From NCBI RefSeq assembly GCF_026151205.1, contig NC_087080.1, positions 2,087,096 to 2,151,095 of the forward strand: a DNA stretch of 64,000 bases. Reading direction: 5' to 3'. Source of the stretch: Bolinopsis microptera. Taxonomy: Eukaryota; Ctenophora; Tentaculata; Lobata; Bolinopsidae. A program made the position numbers and the translations under genes. How positions within the stretch are numbered: position 1 is the first letter of the stretch; each line of letters opens with the position of its first letter. Under the pieces are notes generated by a model. That model was given only the letters and a program-made list of their open reading frames with translations, was not told the origin of the DNA and searched no databases. This document shows positions 33,639 through 46,163 of the stretch, piece by piece.

Positions 33639-35408
33639 GGTCCTGATCCTATTTGTTTTATTGTAATAACGCTGATACTTGACACGTGTTTTATTGTACG
33701 TGTTTTAATGGTTTATTGTAATAACGCTTAAACACTTGATGATATTAGAATACCTTACAAGACGAGAAGGTGGGAATTCAGATTTTATATTTTTGTTGGG
33801 TGTGGAACAATATTTAAACTTATGTCTATGGTAAATGTCGGATTGAGCATCACAAAATCTGCTAAGAAATGAAAGTCACGTTCTTCGATTTATAAATGCG
33901 TTTTATAATTTTATTCTCAAGTTTACATTCTCGAATACAGATAATATTTTATACTGCCTCTAAATTCTTAAATATTATAAATAAGTTATAGTCTTAAGTC
34001 GTAAACAGAGCCTCAAAGTTTAATATAAGCAAAATATTACAAAAAATACAAAAACTCTATTCTCAAAATTTTCTGATCTTTTTACTTTGTACACAGGTCA
34101 TGGTACAAATATGAAAAAAATCATGCCTACATTCTTGATTTTATTCTAACTAACCCTAAAGGCATCAGTATTTGTTAATCAACCCCAATTTAACTACTAA
34201 TAAATTAATAATTGTAAACATCCACTAAAGAAATTTGATGATTACATCCAAACGCATGCAAAACTTTAAACATTAATAAGCGGCCTTAACGAAGTCACAC
34301 TGTAACCAGTAAATAGCAATTTGGAAAGTAGCCGTCCTTGCCAAATCAACCTATTGATAACTTATATCTAACAAGATAAAAACGTCGACACGAACCGACA
34401 ATTCAAATTAGCAATTCTCCGTTGCTTATGAAGCAGCTCATCCAATAACTAAGAAAATCATCACTGCTAATGAATATTCAAAACGTTCGAGAATGAACGA
34501 ACGTTTATTATAAACTAAAGAGTTAAGCTCTCCAAGCAAATTAAGCAGCAAGCTTTTAACACTGCGATAGGAATGTTACCGATGATTCGCTATTGTTCTT
34601 CATTGCTACACACATAGGATAGTTAAAATAACACTACGTACGTGTACTGCCTAGCTGATAAACATGATGTTAAGCTCGTTTAAGAGTCGTAGTAGTTATA
34701 GTCTACTACTAATAGTAGTAGTTGTAGCAACCGAGGTAAATTCTTTAAGTGGCGGACCGCTAAATGGTCCACTAACTCGTATATAAGTATTATGCTATTA
34801 TCCATTTTAAAGGACTCGTCGGTATACCTTATATTATAGATATATATAAGAAACATATGTGATTATGTGAGGGAGAGTAGGAATTGAGGCTTACTTCCAA
34901 GCTTAGTATCTAATGTCAGTGTTGGAGCTTAACATGAGAAAACATTTGAGGGGGTGCCAACCCCATCGATGCCTATGTCCATTTGACCAAAAGTTGAGGA
35001 ATAAATGGCTAAAATGAGCATATAATTTTCACAATTTTTCGGTCAAAATTGAAAAACTAAAAACTTAATATTTCTGATACGTACCATACTCTAATACTCT
35101 ATTGAGCTGAAATATAGCTGTATATTTTGCCATGTTGTCCAAAAGTTAAGGAATAAATTACCATACGAAGGGGAGCCTTAAAAACCTTGAAGAAATTAAC
35201 CATTTAAGTTTTAGAATTAAAAACGGACTAATCTAAAATTGTATCCTGGGTTGCTCGAAATTAACTCGTAGACAATTTCAACAACCAAAATCGTTAAAAC
35301 TTCTTCAAAACGTTAATTAATAAGCCTCAAAATAAACTGTAAGAATATCTCAAAAACCGAAAACGTAACACTTTTAAAGATCTAACGTAAAAACCACACC
35401 CCTTAAAT
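33639..35408. other. Intergenic between DBT and PTDSS2
   Basis: AT-rich, about 1.8 kb. It must include the PTDSS2 promoter and 5' UTR and the DBT 3' UTR. No open frame or RNA gene was recognised. The palindrome-like tagtctactactaatagtagta lies near 34698. Confidence 0.5.
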
Positions 35409-38400
35409 CTACTTCAGATAAAATAGCAGGAGGCTAGGGTTCTCGAGGTAGCGTTTGAGGGTGTTGGAGTACCGAGCAACAGTAGCACCGTCCAGAACTC
35501 TGTGGTCACCTGACCAGCTGACACACATGGTGTTAGCAGCGTACACCTCACCTGCTGTGTTGAACGCTGGACGGGTCTGACAGGGCAGGTTACAAAGTTA
35601 GATAAGGATTTATCAATTTATAAAAAAATTAACCGATTATTCGCGATTTCAAATCAAATAATATATCCGATTCCGAATCATAAAGGAATATGGACTAAAT
35701 GCTAAATAAACCTATAATATACAAGTCCAGTTCCATGCTAACCTGTATTTTGCCGAAAGCACCAATGCAGACCTCAGGTACCACCAACATGGGTGAAGCG
35801 TAGGTACCACCCACTGCTCCAACGTTAGAGAGACTGAAAGTTCCTCCTGTGACGTCATCAGCAGATAACTTATTGTTATTTCCTAAGGTTTTAAGTCGGT
35901 CCAGCTCGCTCGCTATGTCCAGGATTGACAGATTCTGAGGAGAGTGGAGATTAGATTTTATGACCTTACATAATTAAGATTTAAATGCTTAATTTATAAT
36001 TTAGTACGGGTAAACCGCCCCTAAAATGTCAGCCACCCCTAAAACGCCACTCTTGATTGAATAGATCCCATCTTCTTAGAAAGTATCTTACCTAATCATT
36101 TGTAACTCCTAAACATAAAAAAATATCATTCAGACCCTGCCACATCCTGAAATTGAATCTAAATGATGCCATAAGGCCATTATTTTCACTTTGTACGAAT
36201 TTTTTACTTTTGAAAAAAAGCGCACAATTTTATAACTCTGAAATTCATTAATATTAACTCAGTTTTGGTCTAGGATAGTGATATTTACATATTTTAGCAA
36301 CTTTGTACATATGACTGGAGATATGGAAAGTTATACATTACTCAATATTACTACCCTCCCCTAAAATGTCAACTGGCCGCCCCCTAAAATGTCATTTTAT
36401 CAGATTCTGGCTTTGAGACTACAAGCACCATAAAATGGAGGTACCAGCCTATTAAACATCATATTTAGCATCTAATGGTAATATTGGAAAGCTTTGGCAG
36501 CTCAAGGAATTAGTTTTATTTTATTAATTGCAATAAACATCCCCTAAAATGTCTAATTATCCCCCCTAAAATGTCATTTTAACCTGATCAAATTACTCAG
36601 GCTTTTCCTAAGATGCAATGCATACTCACATTTAGTTAATAGTTGATGTTAATAATTAACAAGTGCCAAAACAAGAGCTATTATCGCACACCATGCGAAC
36701 AAAATACAAATTTGACATTTTAGGGGAGAAAAAAATGACATTTTAGGGGGCATATCATAGGTTTACCATAAACTAGTAAGTACCAAAAACCGTAGTTTTT
36801 GACATTCAATTTTGCTAAAAGCAGTCAAATCTAGTCTATAGAGAAGGTCAGATCGATTACTGGGTTGGCTTAGTTAACTACAGGTCACTAAAATTGCCAA
36901 AATGCAGGATGATGTTAAAAATCCCAAAAAATACAATTAAAACATGCAATTTGCACAAGGTTAAAATCACATTGAATCCATTTCTTTTGTGCCAATGCAA
37001 TGGTTAGTTTATAACTAGATAATCTAACTACAGGTGTAAATTTTGTTGACTGAGTTACTGTTTTGCCGTAAGTTCTGGGTATTCAAAAAAAAGTCCCCAA
37101 AATGTCACAAAAAGTAAATTGACTAAAATCCACCATTTTTTTTCAACAGAGAGAGAAATTCTGGTCGACACCTCTCAGAAATAGGTTATATTTGTTCCAG
37201 AAGTGGTTAAAATTAATAATTGAGCAACATTCTGAGTGCTACACAACCTGTTTTAGCTGACGTTTTAGGGGTGGTGCACGTGACATTTTAGGGGGTGATT
37301 ACTGTTTTGAGGTACTTCCTTTAGTGAGTGAATGTTTTCAAGTAGCTTAATGTTTTAATAAGACAAAACAAATAGTACTAGTGACAAAAGATAAATCAGG
37401 CCTCCTGTACATTTTGTAATTATCACACATATAGAGTTGACATTTTAGGGGTGGTGTTTTAAAAGTGACTCCATTTCAACGTCCAAAAAATTGTACCTGA
37501 TTTTATTTTCAAATTTCCAAATCTTCCTGGCAGGCTAGAAAAAGGTTTAAATATTATTCCTAGACACTTCAGAACCCTGTAAATTTAGCCCTAACTCGGC
37601 AATCTGGGCTCAAAAAACAGGTGACGTTTTAGGGGCGGTTTACCCGTAATATGTTCCGATATGTTTTGTAGTATATAGTAGTATAATAGTGACATGTTTT
37701 GTAGTATAAAAGTCTTCAGAGGCTTGAATATGTCATGTAGGGGGGTATGTTTTTAATGTCGAAGGTAAAAACCCGATGTGACAATATGACCAAATTAACC
37801 AGATCGGACTACGAAAATAACGAACCTGAACATTCTTGATGTTAGGAACCATAAGTCCATGTGGAGTATCAGTAGCAATACCGATATTGTGGGACGCTTT
37901 GTAGGTTATAGCGGTGCAATCAGAGTTAACGTGAGCATTGACCATGGGGAAGTCAGCCATGGCTTGTGAGGCAGCCTTTATCAGCAGTGGCATGAAAGTT
38001 AGCTTGATCTTGTGCTCTTTTCCCAGCTTCTTTATCATATCTTTCAGTCTGAAGTGGGAAGTTGTTAGCTCATAACGAGGAATTATATTGTGGTCATTTG
38101 TTAAAGTGCCACAATCTGTTTAGTGAAGCTACAATGGTCATGATGAAATTATTTGCGGTAAAAGATAAAAAAGTGGTCGTCTACGCAGCCCACCCCCCCC
38201 CCCCCCGGCCCCTCCCATCTACCCCCTCTACCAAGCAGCCCCCCTTCTCCACCCTCTACTTACTGCACAATATTGTCCATGGAATACTCGTCGTGGTATG
38301 TAAATCTGGGGACCTGTTGAGCTGCAGACATTGTCTTGACCATCACCTTCGCTATTCCTGGCAACAATAGTGTGTGAGTGACAAACTGTCAATAGAAAAA

Positions 38401-40713
38401 AACGGGATTTTTAATTGAATCGTATTGACAGGGGAGGGGTTTATTAACGATCTATGATTTTTGGAAAATACGATCGTCTCTCTCCCCTCCCCCTCCCAAA
38501 TGCTTCTTATTTTGCACGGATGTTTGGAGTTTGGAGATGTTTTGGGAAAAGCAACTATCAGATTACCTTGACTTATCTCCAAAAAACTATCAAACCTTTA
38601 ATATCAACAACAGTATCCTCAGACTGATTGCCTCCTCCCATCAGTTGAGATGTAGGAGATGAGTTCCAGAATTGAGCTGTGGGTATTGTGGCTATGGGGG
38701 CTGGCTCCCTTCTTACAAGCGGCTCCTGAGGGATACATCCTCAGTCAATACTTTGTAAGAACTTCAATTGTTAACATAATTAGACCTACTTAGTGCTTAT
38801 ACAGCTAGTTTATAAACAAGAATAAACTATAAACTATAAACTATAAACTATAATATAAGTAATAAGCTAGAATATAAATATATTCAATACCTGAGAAACT
38901 TGTTCGGTTGCTGACCCGGCTGAAGCAAGGTAGTTCAACAGATCATCTTTAGTGATTCTACCACCTTTACCACTTCCTGGCACTAAAACCAAATCTACCT
39001 GGAACAGTTTTAATATTCGTCAACGTGAACATCCAGTATCCATGCCTAATTCAATAATCTATGATTTTAAAAACCTATAAAGATAAGGGTAGAACATGTT
39101 AAAAATGTAAGATTCATAGATGGAATTTCATAAGACAACCCCTTTGAAGGGAGACACATTTCCAACCCAAAACTTAACTAACCTTCTTATCAGCAGCTAG
39201 TTTGCGCACAGCAGGAGTAGTAAGGATCTCTCTTTCAGGAGCCGGGGTAGCAGGTGTTGGAGGGGGTGGGGGTGCAGCGCTCGGTGTAGCGCTCGGTGTA
39301 GCACTTGAGGTAGCGCTACCTTGGGTCTGGATTGGCACTGGGACTGTTTCAGAAGAGGAGTTGGAAGGCAGCACGTTCTCTGCTTCTAAAGTAATTGATG
39401 CTATTTCTATGTTAATTTTAAAATGGTGAGTCACCTGTCACAGCATTTTGCCTTGAATTTAAATGACGGGACGCTATTTCGACCGTGCTGATTTTTGAAG
39501 TTATTTTATCTAAGTTAAATAATAAATAATGTAGACTAAGTCACTAAGTAGCTGGTTAAATAATGAACCAAAAAAAAGGTGATAAAACATTTCTTACCTT
39601 CGTCGGACACCTCTATATCCACAAGAGCCTGACCCACCTTGCAGATATCCTCCTCCGCAAAGTGCACAGCACGCACAATTCCATCATATCTACAGGTTAT
39701 TGTAACTGTTGCCTTGTCAGACTGCACCTCACAGATGTTATCAAACTGGGCCACTTCGTCCCCTACATTCACATACCTGGAATTGTTTTGTCTATTAGTA
39801 TTCAGTTGCAGTGATCCTAGTTTATTAACACGTTACAGCACACGTTCCGTGCTATTTACTGTGAATTCAGTAGCTAACAACTGAAATGTAAATCGGAACA
39901 ACCCACGTACAATATACAATATACATGATATATCGAGTTACGGTATATAATAGAGTTAGTGAGGAGCTAATCTCATTTCCAAAACCGCTATTTTTCCAAG
40001 GATAGCCGAATCATTGAATATTTGTGGAGCGCTACACTGTGGAATATCAGTACTCTTGCAATAGTATTATACGTAAAATTACTAGAAACATACCATTCTT
40101 TGATAGTGACCTCAGCAATACCCTCTCCAATATCGGATAGTTTAAAGGGAACTACTGTAGCGTTGTGTTGTGGTACTGAAGTGTGTAAGTCACGTGATGG
40201 GCACGGCACAGGACTGCTCACTACCGTCTGAGAACAGAAACACTCGTCAAATATAGTAATTTCCATATTATACAAGCGTTTAGATTTAATGAAATTTATA
40301 TTTAATGAAATTTGAGGATTGCAGCTATAATGTTAGTCACCCTAGAAACCGTCAGGATTCTCCGATACACTACTATTAACAATAACATAACCTAGTAACC
40401 TGGTAACTTAGTGACCTAGTAACCTGGTGACCTAGTAACCTGGTAACCTGGTAACCTAGTGACCTAGTAACCTAGTAACCTGGTAACTTAGTGACCTAGT
40501 AACCTGGTGACCTAGTAACCTGGTAACCTGGTAACCTGGTAACCTAGTAACCTGGTAACCTGGTAACTGTAGAATGTAACTTACGTGTCTGGCACGTTTG
40601 ACAGGACAGTGAGTAGCAGGGTGGGCTACATAACACTTACTACTCATGTTCTGGACATGGTAGGACCTCTGCAGCGTCGGCAGAAGTTGTAACGTTCTTC
40701 TAAAGGCTGACAT
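35409..40713 (-). CDS. DBT: Branched-chain alpha-keto acid dehydrogenase E2 (lipoamide acyltransferase)
   Basis: Ten coding exons on the minus strand: 40585-40713, 40094-40227, 39598-39776, 39183-39385, 38891-38998, 38596-38725, 38264-38357, 37826-38048, 35743-35934, 35409-35576. Phases agree and the total is 519 residues. E2 is the core of the mitochondrial complex that breaks down leucine, isoleucine and valine. Exon 1 is a likely mitochondrial presequence (Arg-rich, [20 protein letters not shown]). Exons 2-3 hold the lipoyl domain ([18 protein letters not shown], lipoyl lysine in QSDKATV). Exon 4 has an Ala/Pro/Ser/Thr linker and the start of the E1/E3-binding domain ([30 protein letters not shown]). 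Exons 6-10 form the catalytic domain, with [11 protein letters not shown] carrying the active-site His and Asp. The second splice in exon 6 uses a weak donor (aaag|gtttga). Confidence 0.96.
36007..37646. mobile_element. 1.64-kb TIR element with TA duplication, in DBT intron 8
   Basis: The left end cgggtaaaccgcccctaaaa and the right end ttttaggggcggtttacccg are exact inverted repeats of 20 bp, then tgtca/tgacg. A TA dinucleotide lies directly outside each end (36005-36006, 37647-37648), as for Tc1/mariner-type insertion. Inside, the word cccctaaaaygyc occurs six times in the left half (about 36017, 36034, 36361, 36382, 36541, 36565) and in reverse orientation six times in the right half (about 36715, 36735, 37258, 37280, 37437, 37622). 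No transposase frame is present. Confidence 0.9.
40385..40568. repeat. GGTAACCTAGTGACC minisatellite in DBT intron 1
   Basis: About 20 short units of 8-9 bp alternate between taacctgg, taacctag and tgacctag. The array starts about 18 bp inside the intron from the exon 1 donor (cac|gtaagttac). On the gene strand it contains ag|gttac and ag|gtcac words but only loose matches to the donor itself. Confidence 0.95.
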
Positions 40714-41229
40714 CTACTTAATAAACTGTTAAATGAGCTATATGTTCCAACACAGGGTAAGTATTTGGACTACGAGATTATTTTAAAATGATATGATTTG
40801 AAGTGAATCTTAAAATTAGATTTGAAACTAGAATGCTTTCTCGTTTATTTGAAGTTGAATTTATGTTTGTGTTACTAGGAACACTTACATAAATTATAAT
40901 TACACGATAAATTATTTCACAATCTTGAAGTAAATGTGGGTTTTTGAAGTTATCATCAGTTCTACAAATTCAACGTTCAACGCTGCCCACATGCACATGT
41001 CCTAATTGTATAAAACATCATTTAAACATCAAAGGATCAGATTGCACAATTTATCACAAGTCAACTTTCGAGATTCTTATCTTGTCAACATTTAACCAAG
41101 TGCAACTCTCAACTAAGTGTCAACAACTGAATCTCACAGAGCTTCATCTTACTCTCAACCAAAGTAACCACTCCATCTATCAGAACCAAAGCAACCAGGT
41201 AAATATTATTCTGATCACTGAGAATATGT
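40714..41229. other. Intergenic between SMIM8 and DBT
   Basis: About 500 bp, AT-rich, containing DBT upstream sequence and the SMIM8 3' UTR. A plus-strand open frame at 40944-41354 overlaps SMIM8 antisense and shows no domain. Confidence 0.5.
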
Positions 41230-41505
41230 TCACGAGTCCCATTTGCTCTTCTTCTCATAAGAATACGCCCCATCCTCTGAAGTCTGAATCATCCCTGTCT
41301 TTGGTGTATATTTCCTCCACTGATATAAATAGGTACAACAGCAAACAAACGTAGTCGCGCCAACAATCATGATAAACTTGTTGGGGCGCGCGTACAGCTC
41401 AAAGTTAGTGAAGCGGAAGAGTGTAGTTGAACGGGCGGCTGCTATTCCTGTACGTGGTTTGAGAGGTTCGTCAAGGGGAGAGGTTTTCTTTGGAGCGTCT
41501 GCCAT
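41230..41505 (-). CDS. SMIM8: Small integral membrane protein 8
   Basis: A single-exon frame of 91 residues. The stretches STTLFRFTNFELYARPNK and YSYEKKSKWDS match vertebrate SMIM8 (C6orf162; about 97 residues), with one hydrophobic segment (FIMIVGATTFVCCCTYLYQW, about residues 44-63) between them. SMIM8 is a conserved single-pass protein of unknown exact function. The start atgatc-context ATG (gccATGatc on the plus strand read in reverse: gatcATGGCAG) has a good G at +4. No intron is seen inside the frame. Confidence 0.88.
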   Translation of the reverse strand: MADAPKKTSPLDEPLKPRTGIAAARSTTLFRFTNFELYARPNKFIMIVGATTFVCCCTYLYQWRKYTPKTGMIQTSEDGAYSYEKKSKWDS

Positions 41506-42202
41506 GATCGGTATTTAGATGGTATTTAGAAGAAAGGGAGGGAGAGTACCAAGTTGATAGGGACTTAAGAACGGTTAAAAGTCTAGATTCTTAGATTTCT
41601 TAACACAGGTTTCAGCTGGCACTTACGTTCATATTATCTTGCGCTGCCGGCTACGTAGATTGTGCAGGTAAACTAATCACAACTTATATGTATAGGTAAA
41701 ATGATATCATATGTAAAATGAGGTAATAGGTATTATTATAAACAGAATCTCACATAACACGATGATTGAAATAACTGTAACTAATGCAATTTGTGCCCTT
41801 ATAATGGATTGTTGATTGTCTCAACATTTATTACTATTCGGTTTAATATCTTAATATGAGGTCGATAGATAGTAGGTTATTACATAATATGATAAGATAG
41901 TATGATCAAGCTTTTATATGTATTTATGTTGTTCACAACGTTTGAATAAAACTAAGTGAATATATTCAATAAGCATTGCATGATGAAATATATCAAAAAA
42001 CCTCATTTCAAATCTAAAATTCCTAAAAGTAAATTATAAAGAATGATAAATTGTAAACAATATAATTTAACTTGAAGCGTTAAAAAACGTTATGTATTCA
42101 AAACGAAATATACATGATAGTCAAACCATGTAGAAATTCTAGTAAAGCTTTAAAACATTTAGCCAACTCTCAAATGTACTATAGAACATTAGCAAACTCA
42201 AT
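41506..42202. other. Intergenic between GCNA and SMIM8
   Basis: AT-rich; includes the SMIM8 upstream region and the GCNA 3' UTR. A C/T-rich stretch (on the gene strand) lies just ahead of SMIM8. Nothing else supported. Confidence 0.45.
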
Positions 42203-45200
42203 TTAAATAGTATTTTGTGTTTTCAGATCCTTGAACTCGGCGCTAAGAATCTTCATGAGGTCTTTATGAGGGGTCCGAGGAGGTTGATTCTCTTTAACCT
42301 GGCTAAAACGAGTTTTAACAAACTCTGTCCACTTATTAGGGGTCTTGCCTGGAGTCTGACTTGTATTTGGTAATGTCAATCTGAAATGAAATTTAGCGTT
42401 AATCTCTAAGTGGGCGAGAATTTAGTCAGCAAATAAGTTGGACTAACAAATAAGGCCATGGCTGGGTAACAGATAACATGCTAATCTGTGTCTAGAGACA
42501 TTTAATACCATAATATTTAAATAATAAAACTCCATCCACATTCCACATTTAAAAGTATATTATTTAAATAATAAAAGTGCAGATCTACCTGCTGTAACAG
42601 AGAGGGCACCTCGCTCTGTCCAGATCCACACTCTTACTATGCCTCCCAATAGTGTAATTACACCACCCCTCACTACACTTGTAGTTATACTTGTACTGTA
42701 TCTGGTAGGAGTGACAGCGCGACACTGGCGGTAGTTCCGGGTATTTGGTGTTCACGCGCCGCGCCCACCGCTTCCACAGAGGGCCGTGGTTATCCTGGAC
42801 AGATGGGAATATTAACTTGACTGATTTAGACAGAGATATTCGTATGATTGGATAAATAACGAACAATATAATCAACAATGCCAGAGCAAGTATCAATCGC
42901 AAAAGCAGAGGGCTCGTATAACAGACTATGTTTCCTAAGCAAGAGCCGTGCATGACATATCACACAGCATTTAATACTAATAGTTAATAGTACTATGTTT
43001 ACAGCTTTTAGCAACTATTAAAACTCACTATAACTAATCAGTTGTATCTAACTCTTAAAACCACGTACGAAACTCCACTAAAACCACGTACGAAACTCCA
43101 CTAACCACGTACGAAACTACACTAACCACGTACGAAACTCCACTAACCACGTACGAAACTACACTAACCACGTACGAAACTCCACTAACCACGTACGAAA
43201 CTCCACTAACCACGTACTAAACTCCACTAACCATCTTCTTGTCGATGATGAAAGTTGCAGCATGACACAGCTCGTGCGCCAGAGTTTCCTTCAATCTCTC
43301 TAAACAGTCCACTACTTTGGGGGATAGCTCTATGTGTGATTTATACTGTTCACCTTTACGCATGTATACACACCGTCCAGCTGTCGTGTTCAATCTGGGA
43401 GTCAGGATTTATTGATGTTGTTAAATATATGATTAGCATTATAATATCAATATAAATCAATATAAATTGATGTAGTATGCTATTGAGGCCCATGCCACCC
43501 CATCGCGGGTTTACTACTACCATTATTAGTCAGAAAACAAGTTTAAATAACAAAAGTGGATCGTTTGTAAAATATATACGTTACCTTTTGACTATTATCT
43601 AATGTTTTTTATTGTCAAGCACAAGCAATGCAAACATTATACAACTTATAATCAGCACATATTTTCGTCTACATAACTTAATTTACATCAAAAGTAATTC
43701 CCCACATAGATGCTGTTTTAATTTGATTCTAACTCTAATTCTAAAATGATAAGTTATCATATTAGGATGGAAACCCACAAAAGGCACAAAAAGGCACCAA
43801 CCTTTTGTTGACCTTTATCTCCAGATCAGAAGGGAGCTCATTATTAAAGACAAACTCGTTAAACTGTTGGAACAGTTCACGTGCTGCAGTAAGAAGGTTC
43901 CTGTTGTAGGTTCTGTTGGGTTGACCTGGGGTTCCTGTCTTTGTTTTTACTGAGAGGGGCATGGCCAGGCAAGTGCGGCGTCTGAGGTGAATAGTTGGTT
44001 ATTGATCAGAAGACGTACATGCTGCGTTTATTTATTGGAGCTTTAACTTATTGATTAGATAATCAAAACTTTAGGGAAAAAACTCAATTTAATATGAAAA
44101 TCAAAGTTCTTAAAGACAGTATTACCGAACATTTTTAGCAGCAGGCGTACTCGGGCTGTGACAGAAAGAAGTTGGTGTTTTATACAAATTAGTTGGATTA
44201 TGGTTAGGCATCTTAATATCCGTCCGGGTAGTAAAAAATGGAGTTTCCTTAATTGCAACATTTGGTTGACCTGGTGTCTCATAATCGTCATCTGAAGAAG
44301 AGTCTGGTGTCTGGACACCTTTGAATGCACCACCATCGTCACTTGCAGAGGAATCAGAAGTTAGAACACCTCCATCTTCACTGCCAGTTTCGTCTCCTTC
44401 TAAAGCTTCATCATCTATAAAGCTATTTTCATATTCCTCATCATCTGATAAAATGTAGTTGTTGGCTCTAATTTCCTCGGGATAAGACTCGTTGATTTCT
44501 GATACAGTTGATACATCAGCTTCTTCCTCTTCGTCTGAAGATTCTAACATGTTCTTTCTCCCACCTCTTCTGGCTGGGGCTGCAAGATCAAAACCGTCTT
44601 CATCACTCTCTTTTTTTCTTCTAACATTTTCTGTGTTTATTTGATTTGGTTTGCTGAAGGAGTTCTCTCTTGAACTCTCTGTGAACTCAAGTGACAAGTT
44701 TTTGTTTTTAGGAGACTCTGGTAGATCGAAGCTTATGTCAGGGGACGATAAGTCCAGCTGAGAGACTTCATTTCTGAAATGTTCACTGTAACTTCTTGGT
44801 TTGCGGCACAAAATTTCCTCAGATGGGGGTTTTTCAGGTGACTTTTTAACAATAGAGTTCTCTCTGGAGCTATCTGTAAGGACAAGTGACAAATTACTGT
44901 TCTTAGGAGATTCTGGGAGGTCAAAACTTATATCCGGAGATGACAAGTGCAAATGAGAAACCTCACTTCTAAAATGTTCACTATAACGGGAAGAGGAGAG
45001 TACTTTGTTAGATGGAACAGACTTATCATCAATAGAGAGATTCGAGAGATTCTCTTTATCTGAATCCAAAGTGGATAGGTTTTTAAAACTATCGTCTTTA
45101 TCTGAATCCAATGAAAGATTTTTGAAGCTATCTTTGTCTGAAAAAGAGTCATTCCCCTCACCAAGGTTTAAACTAGACATCTCAGATCTGAAAAACTCGC

Positions 45201-45555
45201 TAAATCTTTTCTGCTTGAGACCGGAGTTGTTTACATTTAGGATATTGGTTGCAAGAGGAGAATATCCTGATCTCCTAAGAGAATCAACCGACAACTTGGG
45301 GGCTGTTCGAAGTTTCCGTTTAGAATTTACACTGTATGCCGCAGGTCTAAGCTCAAATTCTTCAAATGATAATGAGTAAGCTATGCTTATATTGGAGTCA
45401 CAGCTTGAAATATTTGATGAGTTTGCATTGCTACCATGCTCATTAAGTGAGGACGGTTTAGGAGAACTTGTATTATCTATAGAGAGATCTCCAAGATCTA
45501 AACTCAATGAACCAAGGCTACTTCCACCAGGGCTAAAGTCTGATAGATTGTTCAT
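42203..45555 (-). CDS. GCNA: GCNA-type acidic SprT protease
   Basis: Five coding exons on the minus strand: 44126-45555, 43802-43981, 43232-43394, 42589-42794, 42203-42380; 718 residues with agreeing phases. GCNA (ACRC) is a germline-enriched protein that helps resolve DNA-protein crosslinks. Exon 1 codes for about 476 residues of Ser/Asp/Glu-rich, disordered sequence with repeated blocks such as YSEHFR(S/N)EVS and SSPDISFDLPESPKN, and a very acidic stretch. Exons 2-4 are the SprT domain: LFQQFNEFVFNNELP, TAGRCVY, the zinc-binding HELCH (43260 region), then HGPLWKRWARR with the third His. RCHSYQIQYKYNYKC and CPLCYS form the zinc ribbon. Exon 5 has the family's C-terminal FVKTRFSQVKE and HKDLMKILSAEF. 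The first ATG in context is MNNLSDFSPGG at 45555. Confidence 0.93.
43055..43231. repeat. 21-bp minisatellite in GCNA intron 3 starting at the splice donor
   Basis: Eight copies of ccacgtacgaaactccacta plus a. On the gene strand the unit is gttagtggagtttcgtacgt plus g, and the first copy begins exactly at the donor of exon 3 (aagatg|gttagt). Every unit therefore carries a tg|gttagt donor-like site. Using the second copy would add 21 nt including an in-frame TAG. Confidence 0.95.
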
Positions 45556-45821
45556 GGCTGCCACGGTGTGCAACACCTAGATCGGAACATAATGTTAGTT
45601 ATTTATCTTGGGATAAAATACCGTTAAAAGTTTAATTTTAACAAAAATGTCGGAAGAAACTTTTAGAGACTTGAACTGTTCGCAGAAAATTTTGTATTTT
45701 ATAAATTATAATTTCAAGGATTTAAATAAACGTATAATGTTCTGTATAAATTAATTTTAAAAGTTTACAAGCAGACAAGAATAAAACACAAATTAGCAAT
45801 AGATAAAAACAACTTTTAAGT
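45556..45821. other. Short intergenic between RPL34 and GCNA
   Basis: About 265 bp that must serve as GCNA upstream region and RPL34 3' UTR. AT-rich. Confidence 0.6.
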
Positions 45822-46163
45822 TTATGCCTTGGAGGCTTGAGCCTTCAAAACTTTAGCAACGATCTTCTGCTCTTCGATAAGGAAAGCTCTGATAATTCTG
45901 GACCTTACACATCTTCCACATTTAGAGCCACCATAAGCTCTATTAACGGTCTTCACACGCTTAGACAGTGAAGCTAACTTGACAGGTCGTACAGCAGGAA
46001 TTCCTCTTAAACCTTGTTTGCAGTCCCCACATTTGCTAATGTTGGTCTTCTTAGTAGCGTAGTGATACACAAGTTTGCCACCTGGGGTTTTGGTAAAATG
46101 TGTCTTATTGCTTTTGGTGTTATAGGACAGGCGGCGTCTGTATGTTACTCTGTTGAGGACCAT
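45822..46163 (-). CDS. RPL34: Ribosomal protein eL34
   Basis: A 113-residue frame that matches the large-subunit protein eL34 throughout: [45 protein letters not shown] and [18 protein letters not shown]. Two Cys pairs (CGDC, CGRC) fit its zinc ribbon. It is slightly shorter than human (117 residues). Coding is in one exon here. It is a structural component of the 60S subunit in the cytoplasm. Confidence 0.97.
   Translation of the reverse strand: MVLNRVTYRRRLSYNTKSNKTHFTKTPGGKLVYHYATKKTNISKCGDCKQGLRGIPAVRPVKLASLSKRVKTVNRAYGGSKCGRCVRSRIIRAFLIEEQKIVAKVLKAQASKA

Noticed and set aside
41230-41505. COX20-like identity for the small gene here
   Set aside because: The TTLFR...NPE/NFELxxxPNK and KKSKWD ends match SMIM8, and COX20 motifs are missing.
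43055-43231. Regular 21-bp repeats that could be taken for a CRISPR array
   Set aside because: The units are contiguous with no spacers and lie in an animal intron; they are a minisatellite.
43762-43949. GCNA exon 2 starting at the nearer acceptor ctctcag|taaaaac
   Set aside because: It breaks the reading frame with exon 1; the acceptor at 43982 keeps phase and adds RRTCLAMPLSV.
44055-45580. Overlapping frames in GCNA exon 1 on both strands
   Set aside because: Low-complexity acidic coding sequence leaves other frames open; none has homology.
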